DNA of 64,000 nucleotides from Lutibacter oceani (GTDB lineage: Bacteria > Bacteroidota > Bacteroidia > Flavobacteriales > Flavobacteriaceae): assembly GCF_003384935.1 (NCBI RefSeq), contig NZ_QTTQ01000010.1:558001-622000 (forward strand), given 5' to 3'. Every line of letters begins with the position of its first letter. Position 1 is the first letter of the stretch. Shown here one piece after another: positions 17,120-24,613 of the stretch. Position numbers and translations under genes: made by a program. A model generated the notes under the pieces. The model searched no databases. It had not been told where the DNA came from and was given only the letters and a program-made list of their open reading frames with translations.

Positions 17120-17992
17120 TTATAACACTCTCTTAATGCCTTCAAATTTTTCTCTATATTCCGTTGGTGTAGCGTTTTTGCATTTCTTAAAAACTCTATT
17201 AAAATTAGCTATATTGTTAAATCCACATTTAAAGCTTATTTCACTAACACTTAAATCTGTTTCAATTAACCACCTTGTTGCATAGCTAATTCTGGTATCA
17301 TTTGTATATTCAACAAAAGTTTTCCCAGTACGTTTTTTTATAAATCTATTAAACGTAACTGTACTCATATTTACAATTTCCGAAATTTCTGACAGTAAAA
17401 TTTTTCGACTAAAATTCTCTTGAATATACTCATAAACTTTTTTTATTTTATCACTATTTTCAAATGTTTTATTTTGGGAAGTATATGTAGAAAGCAGTCT
17501 TTGATTTCTGGAATTAGCTAAATCCTGAAGAATTGAAATAAGTTCCATTAAATAATCTATACTATCTATTTTAGATAAAGCTTGAATTCTTTCTTTTAAT
17601 TCAAGGGATATTTTTCTTGAAAAAAGTATTCCATAATTAGACCTATCAAACATATCTTTAATAGGTTTAAATATTCTTCGAGATAGCATTTTTTCATCAA
17701 ATAAATCATTATGAAATTGAATAGTAATTTCATTAATTTTTTTACTTGTACAATTATGCAACTCCCAACAATGCTCTAAATTAGGACCTATTAAAACCAA
17801 TTCAACATCATTTATCTCCTCCATACTATCTCCTATAACACGACGCACACCTTTACCGTTAAATATAAAATTTAACTCGTATTCTGGATGAAAATGTATT
17901 GGAAAATCAAAATCATCCTTTATACGGTCAAAAACCTGAAAGCTATCTTCAGGTGCAATGGGAGTAATTTCTCTATGAAAATTTTTATCCAT
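17120..17992 (-). CDS. AraC-family transcriptional regulator, copy 2
   Basis: This 290-residue paralogue of copy 1 has the same start (NREIT / HREIT, then a P-E-x-x-F segment), the same FPIHFHPEYELNF cupin block and the same second helix-turn-helix (FKCGFNNIANFNRVFKK). The two proteins differ more in the middle linker (about 115-180) than in the DNA-binding domain. The genes are 27 bases apart and likely co-transcribed. Near-identical recognition helices with diverged sensor halves would fit two ligands acting on similar operators. This is an inference by eye; no alignment was computed. Confidence 0.88.
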   Translation of the reverse strand: MDKNFHREITPIAPEDSFQVFDRIKDDFDFPIHFHPEYELNFIFNGKGVRRVIGDSMEEINDVELVLIGPNLEHCWELHNCTSKKINEITIQFHNDLFDEKMLSRRIFKPIKDMFDRSNYGILFSRKISLELKERIQALSKIDSIDYLMELISILQDLANSRNQRLLSTYTSQNKTFENSDKIKKVYEYIQENFSRKILLSEISEIVNMSTVTFNRFIKKRTGKTFVEYTNDTRISYATRWLIETDLSVSEISFKCGFNNIANFNRVFKKCKNATPTEYREKFEGIKRVL

Positions 17993-18348
17993 ATAAATTT
18001 TAAAACAATCTGATTTATAATGTTAAAATAACATTATTTAATTACCAATATAGCATTGCAAATTAGTTATTTTTTTTGTCAAAAAAGTACTAATTAACTA
18101 TATTTTTGAATTAAAACTATCACTTTAAATCAAATAAATTCAATCCACATCAATTCATTAAAATAAGGAATGAAACATTATTTTTTTTACGAATATTTGA
18201 AAAAGTGATAAAATAAGTTTAAATAAAGACAATAAATGTATATAAAAACCAATCTTAAGTTTTTATATTTGATACGCACAAACTTCTACCTAAAAACGGA
18301 TAAAATTCTAATTAATAAAACAGTTAACAAAGTACTTCAACTTAAAAT
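17993..18348. promoter_or_regulatory. Divergent control region between araC-type genes and GH88
   Basis: This 356-bp AT-rich gap has no coding frame. TATATTTG at 18264-18271 is a candidate -7 element for the GH88 operon with a leader of roughly 70 bases; a -33 TTTG is not evident. No strong dyad suitable as an operator stands out. Confidence 0.35.
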
Positions 18349-19578
18349 ATGAAAATAATAAATAAAAAAAATACCTTTTTTTTAATAATTGGAATACTTT
18401 TTATGGTTTTTGGATGCCGTAAAAACGCTGTTAAAACAATTGAACAACCAATTGAAACAATTGTAAACGAATCTTTGGAATTCTCTTTGCAACAAAGTTT
18501 AAAAATGGCAGAATCTTTAAAAGACAAGCCTAATTTATTACCAAAAACTACCGATCGTTTTGGTAACCTAGAAACCTGCAATTCAAGCTGGTGGGTAAGT
18601 GGATTTTTTCCAGGCACATTATGGTATTTATATGAATATTCTAACAATAAAGAAGTTGAAAAATGGGCTAATAAATATACATTACGTGTTAAAGACCAAC
18701 AGTTTACAACCGACAATCATGATGTTGGTTTTATGATTTTTTGCAGTTTTGGAAACGCATATAGATTAACAAAAGATGAAGCCTATTTAGAAGCTATTCA
18801 CAATGCTTCAAAATCATTATCAACACGCTTCAACACTACAACAAAAACAATTAAATCTTGGGATAGTGGAGGTCCAAACAATAATTGGCAATACCCGGTT
18901 ATAATAGATAATATGATGAATTTAGAATTGTTAATGTGGTCAGCTGAAAAATTTAATAGCCCTGAATTTAAAAATATTGCAAATACACACGCAAATACAA
19001 CTTTAGAAAATCATTTCAGAAAAGACAATAGTTCCTACCACGTAATAAGTTACGATACTATAACAGGTAAAGCAGCACTTAAACAAACAGCACAAGGTTA
19101 CAATAACGAATCTGCCTGGGCAAGAGGTCAGGCTTGGGGACTCTATGGTTATACTATAATGTACCGATTTACAAAAAGCCCGGAATATTTAAAACAAGCT
19201 GAAAATATTGCTTCATTTATATTAAATCATCCTAATTTACCTGAAGATAAAATTCCGTTTTGGGATTTTAATGCGCCAAATATTCCCGATACCTATAAAG
19301 ATGCTTCTGCTGCCTCAATTATGTGTGCTGCTCTTATTGAGTTAAGTACGTATACAAATAGTGCCAATTCAGCTAAATATTTAAAAACAGCAGAAACTCA
19401 AATTCGTTCGTTAAGTTCACCTCAATATCGTAATGCTTTAGGAAATAATGCCAATTTTATACTTAAACACGGAGTTGGTCATTTGCCTGCAAACAGCGAA
19501 GTTGATGTTCCTTTATCGTATGCCGATTATTATTTTGTAGAAGCATTAATGAGATATAAAAAATTAAAAGGATTTTAA
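18349..19578 (+). CDS. GH88 unsaturated glucuronyl hydrolase, lipoprotein
   Basis: The 409-residue protein has a lipoprotein signal (FMVFGC, Cys23) and an (alpha/alpha)6 GH88 domain. WWVSGFFPGTLW (about 81-92) is diagnostic. The two catalytic aspartates correspond to Asp125 in DNHDVGFM and Asp187 in PVIIDNMMN. The C-terminal part contains ESAWARGQAWGLYGY and DASAASIMCAALIE. GH88 enzymes hydrate the double bond of 4,5-unsaturated uronic acid at the end of lyase-released oligosaccharides. No lyase is encoded nearby on this strand, so the substrate must come from a lyase elsewhere, perhaps the pectin module or another locus. It is followed after 38 bases by an acetylesterase gene. Confidence 0.88.
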   Translation: MKIINKKNTFFLIIGILFMVFGCRKNAVKTIEQPIETIVNESLEFSLQQSLKMAESLKDKPNLLPKTTDRFGNLETCNSSWWVSGFFPGTLWYLYEYSNNKEVEKWANKYTLRVKDQQFTTDNHDVGFMIFCSFGNAYRLTKDEAYLEAIHNASKSLSTRFNTTTKTIKSWDSGGPNNNWQYPVIIDNMMNLELLMWSAEKFNSPEFKNIANTHANTTLENHFRKDNSSYHVISYDTITGKAALKQTAQGYNNESAWARGQAWGLYGYTIMYRFTKSPEYLKQAENIASFILNHPNLPEDKIPFWDFNAPNIPDTYKDASAASIMCAALIELSTYTNSANSAKYLKTAETQIRSLSSPQYRNALGNNANFILKHGVGHLPANSEVDVPLSYADYYFVEALMRYKKLKGF

Positions 19579-19616
19579 ATCATCCTTGAAATCAATAATA
19601 AAATATTAGTAAAAAA

Positions 19617-21554
19617 ATGAAATTCAAAGCAACAAAACTCATACTAGTTGTAGTAGCGCTATTAGTTAGTTCAAGTATGTTTTCTCAATTAAAAGTTTCT
19701 AAACTTTTTAACAACCATATGGTTATTCAAAGAAATCAGAATATCAATGTTTGGGGAACACACAAAAAAGGTAAAAAGGTAACAGTAACATTTAACAATA
19801 AAGCCTACAAAACCAAAACAAATTCAAACGGTGCATGGAAAATTATTTTACCTGAAATGAAAGAAGGAGGCCCTTTTGAAATGACTATTAAATCGGGTAA
19901 AGAATCAATTAAAATTAGTGATATTTTAATTGGAGATGTGTGGGTTTGTTCTGGCCAATCCAACATGGAATGGCTTGTAAAAAATTCCAACAATGCTATT
20001 GTAGAAATTACGAATGCACATGATTCAAATATCAGACATTTTAAAGTTCCTTTATCCTCTGCCAATGCACCTGAAAATGAATTAGCTGGTGGCGAATGGA
20101 CTGTTACAAACTCAAAAAATGTTGGAGACTTTACAGCAGTCGGTTATTTTTTTGCTAAAAACTTAAGAAACAATAACAACAATGTACCTATTGGATTAAT
20201 AAACACATCTTGGGGAGGAAGTAGAATTGAACCTTGGATGAGTGCTGAAGTTCTGGGAATTGAAAATGCAAAGGAATTTTTTGATCAAGTTCAAAAAAAA
20301 TCTGATGCAGAATTTAACAAACAGACCGCTATTTATAAAAAAGTATTTCCATATTTAACAGAAGAAGATCAAGGTTTTAAAAATAACGAACCTCTTTGGG
20401 CCAAACCAGATTTAGATGAAAGTGATTGGATTCAAATAAAGGTACCTTCAATGTGGGAAAATGAAGGTTTTGAAGGTTTAGATGGTTTTGCTTGGTACAG
20501 AACATCCTTTAATTTAACTGAAGAAGAAGCTTCTAAACCTATTACACTTGGTTTAGGAAAAATTGATGATTCAGATTATGTTTGGTTAAATGGAAATAAA
20601 GTTGGTGAAACAATTCAAGAGTACGGTAAAACACGTGTTTATAATGTAGATGCTAAAAACTTAAAAGAAGGAATTAATGTAATTGCTATTAGAGTTGACG
20701 ACACAGGTGGTGGCGGTGGAATTTATGGAGATGCTAAAGATTTATTTCTTAAAACTTCAAACGGAACTGTTTCATTAGCAAAAAAATGGAGTTTTAAAGT
20801 TGGCTCATTCAGAAAACCTTTTATGGGTGTAAATCAAATTTCAACTCTGCTTTATAATAAAATGATTTATCCTTTATTAAATTTCCCTATTAAAGGAACA
20901 ATTTGGTATCAAGGCGAGTCCAATGCAAATAGTTTGGAAGAAGCTGAAAAATACAGCGAACTTTTCCCAACCATGATAAAACAATGGCGTAAAGATTGGA
21001 AGATTGGAGATTTTCCTTTTTTATGGGTGCAATTAGCAAATTATATGGCACCACAAGATGCTTCAGTTGAAAGTAATTGGGCGCTTTTAAGAGAATCTCA
21101 ATCCAAAACTTTAAACATTCCAAATACAGGTGAAGCTGTAATTATTGATTTAGGCGAAGCTACAGATATTCACCCAAAAAACAAACAAGATGTAGGTTAT
21201 AGATTGGCTTTAGCTGCAAAAAAAATTGCATACAATCAGGATTTAATTTATTCCGGACCAACATTTAAAAGTCAGGAAATAAAAGGCAATAAAATTGTGG
21301 TTAGTTTTAACCATTTAGGTTCCGGACTTATAACTAAAGATAAATACGGATACGTAAAAGGATTCTCTATTGCTGGAGCTGACAAGAAATTTGTTTGGTC
21401 AAAAGCAACTATTGAAAACAACAAAGTTGTTGTTTGGAATGATGCAATAGAAAAACCATTATATGTTCGCTATGCCTGGGCTGATAATCCAGATGATGCT
21501 AATTTATATAATATTGAAAATTTACCGACTTCGCCATTTAGAACAGACAACTAA
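19617..21554 (+). CDS. Large sialate-O-acetylesterase-type esterase with inserted jelly-roll domain
   Basis: The 645-residue protein has a signal peptide (1-23, SSSMFSQ). The SGNH esterase halves carry GQSNMEW (Ser near residue 117), NTSWGGSRIEPWMS, IWYQGESNANS and DIHPKNKQDVGYRLAL. Between them, at about residues 255-385, lies a beta-rich insert (WIQIKVPSMWENEG, then FAWYRTSFNL, then DSDYVWLNGNKVGE) that looks like the sugar-binding domain of GH2 enzymes. This is the longer architecture of the family, compared with the 459-residue relative at 13.6 kb. It likely removes acetyl groups from a plant polysaccharide. It shares a transcript with GH88 and is followed by a clear terminator. Confidence 0.82.
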   Translation: MKFKATKLILVVVALLVSSSMFSQLKVSKLFNNHMVIQRNQNINVWGTHKKGKKVTVTFNNKAYKTKTNSNGAWKIILPEMKEGGPFEMTIKSGKESIKISDILIGDVWVCSGQSNMEWLVKNSNNAIVEITNAHDSNIRHFKVPLSSANAPENELAGGEWTVTNSKNVGDFTAVGYFFAKNLRNNNNNVPIGLINTSWGGSRIEPWMSAEVLGIENAKEFFDQVQKKSDAEFNKQTAIYKKVFPYLTEEDQGFKNNEPLWAKPDLDESDWIQIKVPSMWENEGFEGLDGFAWYRTSFNLTEEEASKPITLGLGKIDDSDYVWLNGNKVGETIQEYGKTRVYNVDAKNLKEGINVIAIRVDDTGGGGGIYGDAKDLFLKTSNGTVSLAKKWSFKVGSFRKPFMGVNQISTLLYNKMIYPLLNFPIKGTIWYQGESNANSLEEAEKYSELFPTMIKQWRKDWKIGDFPFLWVQLANYMAPQDASVESNWALLRESQSKTLNIPNTGEAVIIDLGEATDIHPKNKQDVGYRLALAAKKIAYNQDLIYSGPTFKSQEIKGNKIVVSFNHLGSGLITKDKYGYVKGFSIAGADKKFVWSKATIENNKVVVWNDAIEKPLYVRYAWADNPDDANLYNIENLPTSPFRTDN

Positions 21555-21686
21555 CTAATTAATTATGAATGATCTGAAACTTAAATCTTACTGTCTCATG
21601 TAAATTTATTAATCTTTTACAATCAGAAAAACGATTTTAAAAGTTTTAAACCAAAATTAAGAAGTAAACACATACTTTGGAATAAC

Positions 21687-21714
21687 AAAGCAGCATCTAA
21701 AAAATGCTGCTTTT
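21687..21714 (+). terminator. Intrinsic terminator after the GH88-esterase pair
   Basis: AAAGCAGCAT (21687-21696) pairs with ATGCTGCTTT (21704-21713) around a 7-base loop, followed by a short T-run. It separates the two-gene GH88 unit from the long xyloglucan-type operon. Confidence 0.7.
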
Positions 21715-21740
21715 CATTTATTAAAAAACACTCTTTTATA

Positions 21741-21790
21741 GTACTATTTTTACTTTTAAATCCATATTGAAGTAAAAGTAAAAATAGTAC
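21741..21790. repeat. Perfect 18-bp inverted repeat
   Basis: GTACTATTTTTACTTTTA (21741-21758) and its exact complement (21773-21790) flank a 14-base spacer. There is no T-run after it, and it follows a separate, better terminator, so it is probably not a second terminator. It may be an operator, an RNA stem, or the ends of a small lost element. Confidence 0.6.
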
Positions 21791-21901
21791 CACAAAATGA
21801 ACATTTTAAGTTACTTATAACTATTAATAAAATATACTTTTGATAAATAAACGTGTATTATACATTTATTAACCCAATTATTAAAGTATTATAAATTTTA
21901 A

Positions 21902-22015
21902 CCTTATGAGGTTTTAAAAAAAGTAGAGTTTTGCTTTTTACAAGCAGAAAGAGATACTGTACTATTAGGTGAAAAAGCATTCAAGAACACATGGATTTCT
22001 TTACCTGAAAATTAA
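21902..22015 (+). pseudogene. Possible 3' relic of a lost gene
   Basis: An open frame of 37 codons without a start codon ends in TAA at 22013-22015. It reads VEFCFLQAERDTVLLGEKAF, then KNTWISLPEN. The composition is protein-like (charged residues and W, in contrast to translated AT-rich spacer), and a stop codon directly precedes it. I could not identify the parent family. It is best read as the tail of a gene lost when the neighbouring modules were joined. Confidence 0.35.
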
Positions 22016-22132
22016 CTATAATTTAAAAAATGATAGTATCTTTTTATTGATATAATGATTTTTTTCATAAAACATATAGAATAACTTTCTTATTTTTATA
22101 CAAACTGACTTAGGTCAAAAACTAACCTTCAA

Positions 22133-24598
22133 ATGAAAGCTAAATTACTTTGGTACTTTCTTATTTTAATTCTAACCTTTGGATGCAATAAACCGCAGAA
22201 AACAAGAACAGTTGAAAATTTTAATTCCAACTGGCTTTTCAGTTTAGAACCTAAAAAAGACAATTCTAATTTTAAACAAATTGATACCGTATGGCGCGAA
22301 TTAAATTTACCACACGATTGGAGCATTGAAGGTGATTTTAATGAAACCAATCCTGCAACCTATAATGGTGGGGCCTTACCTGGTGGAACTGGATGGTACA
22401 AAAAAACTTTTAAAATTGAAGAAAGTGACAAACTCAAAGAATTTTATATAGATTTTGATGGTGTTTATATGAATAGTGAAGTTTGGATTAACAATCATTA
22501 TTTAGGAAAAAGACCCAACGGATATATAGGATTTAGATATAACCTGACTCCTTATTTAAATTTTGGAGAAAATGAAAATGAAATAAAAGTAAAAGTAGAT
22601 AATTCTCAACAACCAAATTCACGTTGGTATTCTGGTTCTGGAATATACAGAAATGTTTGGTTGGTAAAAACTAACAAACTTCACATAAACAATTGGGGAA
22701 CTTTTGTAACAACCCCTATTGTAACTTTAGACAGTGCAACTGTTAATCTTGAAACTTCAATAACAAACAATTATAAAGAAGCAAAAAACATTTTATTAAA
22801 AACAATAGTGCTTTTTAATAATGAAAAAATCACAGAAAACAGCAATCATTTAAATATCACAACTAAAAATGAGCTCACATTTTCTGAAAAATTAAATGTT
22901 AAAAGCCCAAAATTATGGTCTATTGAAAACCCACAATTATACAAAATACTTTCTGAAATATATATTGACAATCAGTTAGTTGACACTTATGAAACTCCAT
23001 TTGGAATTAGAACATTCAAATTTGATTTAGATAAAGGTTTTATGTTAAACAACAAATCTGTAAAAATAAAAGGAGTTTGTAACCATCACGATTTAGGTGC
23101 ATTGGGAGCTGCAGTTAACAAAAGAGCTCTAGAACGTCAATTAGAAATTTTAAAAGAAATGGGAGTTAATGGCATTAGAACTTCTCATAATCCGCCTGCA
23201 CCTGAACTTTTGGATTTATGCGATAAAATGGGATTTATTGTTATGGATGAGTCTTTTGATGTTTGGAACAATACAAAAGCAAAATATGACTATGCTATAA
23301 ATTGGAAAGAATGGCACAAAAAGGATCTAGAAGATTTTATAAAAAGAGACCGAAATCATCCTAGTGTTTTTATTTGGAGTATTGGTAATGAAATTCAGGA
23401 ACAATGGAATGAGCAAGGGGTAACGACCGCTAAAGAATTAAAAGCAATTGTTAGAAATTTAGACACTACACGATTAATTACTGCCGGAATGAATCCTCCA
23501 GTAAATATGGAGAATCAAGAAGTTACCTTACAGTTTGACAAGGCAAATGTAACTTATAATGCATTAGCCGCTTCTGGTGTTTTGGATTTAATTGGTTATA
23601 ATTATGCACACCAAACATATGAATACCACAAACAAAATTTTCCTAATACACCTTTTATAGCTACCGAAACAACTTCAGGATTGCAAACAAGAGGTTATTA
23701 TGATCAAAAATCAGATACATTAAAAAGATGGCCCGTTCGTTGGGATATTCCTTTTGATGGCGGTAATTCTGACAATACAATTTCTTCTTACGATCAGGTG
23801 AGCACACCCTGGGGTTCAACCCATGAAGAAACCTGGAAAGTTATTAAAAAACACGATTTCCTTTCAGGTATGTTTATTTGGACTGGTTTTGATTATTTAG
23901 GCGAACCTACTCCTTATGTTTGGCCTTCAAGAAGTTCTTATTTTGGCGTAATTGATTTGGCTGGTTTTCCAAAAGATGTTTATTATATGTATCAAAGTGA
24001 ATGGACAGATAAACCAGTACTTCACATATTTCCACATTGGAATTGGGAAATTGGAAAAGACGTAGATATTTGGGCATATTATTCTCAAGCTGATGAAGTT
24101 GAATTATTTTTAAATAATAAATCTTTAGGAGCAAAGAAAAAAGAAGGAGATGATTTACATATAATGTGGAGAGTTCCTTTTCAGCCAGGAACCCTTAAAG
24201 CTATTTCAAGAAAAGACGGTAAAGAAATACTTGTAAAAGAAATAAAAACTGCTGAAAAACCAGCTCAAATAAGTTTTAATGCAGATAGAAATACTATCAA
24301 ATCGGATAGTGTTGATCTTTCATATATAACCGTTTCAATTTTAGATAAAAATGGTACACTAGTACCAAATGCAACAAATAATATTCAGTTTAAAATTGAA
24401 GGTCCAGGAAAAATTGTAGGCGTGGATAATGGAGACCCAACAAGTCATGCTTCTTTTAAAGCTTCAGACAGAAATGCTTTTTATGGTAAATGCCTCGTAA
24501 TTGTGCAATCTCTAAATTCAGAAGGAATTATAAAACTTTCAGCTCAATCACAAGGGCTGGAAGATTCATCAATAAATATTAATGTAAATAATAAATAA
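22133..24598 (+). CDS. GH2 beta-galactosidase-type enzyme, lipoprotein
   Basis: The 821-residue lipoprotein (LTFGC) shows the full GH2 order: sugar-binding domain (about 25-190; LPHDWSIEGDF and GGTGWYKKTF), immunoglobulin-like domain (about 195-300), catalytic TIM barrel (about 305-590), then two C-terminal beta domains (DUF4982-like with EVELFLNNKSLGAKK, and an Ig-like end). Acid/base Glu420 lies in WSIGNEIQEQ and nucleophile Glu512 in IATETTSG. This is the Bacteroidota beta-galactosidase group, and it would release galactose from side chains. It heads a run of nine genes with gaps of 7-32 bases that looks like one operon. Confidence 0.88.
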   Translation: MKAKLLWYFLILILTFGCNKPQKTRTVENFNSNWLFSLEPKKDNSNFKQIDTVWRELNLPHDWSIEGDFNETNPATYNGGALPGGTGWYKKTFKIEESDKLKEFYIDFDGVYMNSEVWINNHYLGKRPNGYIGFRYNLTPYLNFGENENEIKVKVDNSQQPNSRWYSGSGIYRNVWLVKTNKLHINNWGTFVTTPIVTLDSATVNLETSITNNYKEAKNILLKTIVLFNNEKITENSNHLNITTKNELTFSEKLNVKSPKLWSIENPQLYKILSEIYIDNQLVDTYETPFGIRTFKFDLDKGFMLNNKSVKIKGVCNHHDLGALGAAVNKRALERQLEILKEMGVNGIRTSHNPPAPELLDLCDKMGFIVMDESFDVWNNTKAKYDYAINWKEWHKKDLEDFIKRDRNHPSVFIWSIGNEIQEQWNEQGVTTAKELKAIVRNLDTTRLITAGMNPPVNMENQEVTLQFDKANVTYNALAASGVLDLIGYNYAHQTYEYHKQNFPNTPFIATETTSGLQTRGYYDQKSDTLKRWPVRWDIPFDGGNSDNTISSYDQVSTPWGSTHEETWKVIKKHDFLSGMFIWTGFDYLGEPTPYVWPSRSSYFGVIDLAGFPKDVYYMYQSEWTDKPVLHIFPHWNWEIGKDVDIWAYYSQADEVELFLNNKSLGAKKKEGDDLHIMWRVPFQPGTLKAISRKDGKEILVKEIKTAEKPAQISFNADRNTIKSDSVDLSYITVSILDKNGTLVPNATNNIQFKIEGPGKIVGVDNGDPTSHASFKASDRNAFYGKCLVIVQSLNSEGIIKLSAQSQGLEDSSININVNNK

Positions 24599-24613
24599 AA
24601 TTCATCTCAAATA

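Larger units (their letters stand above)
21555..22132. other. 578-bp gap before the xyloglucan-type operon
   Basis: This gap holds the terminator at 21687, the 18-bp inverted repeat at 21741 and a gene relic at 21902-22015. The 118 bases before the GH2 start should contain the operon promoter. A short dyad TGAC-TTAG-GTCA is visible about 30 bases before the GH2 ATG, but I found no convincing TAnnTTTG. Confidence 0.4.

Noticed and set aside
18342-18716. A 124-codon minus-strand frame
   Set aside because: It overlaps the start and signal peptide of GH88 on the opposite strand and has no motif or promoter of its own.
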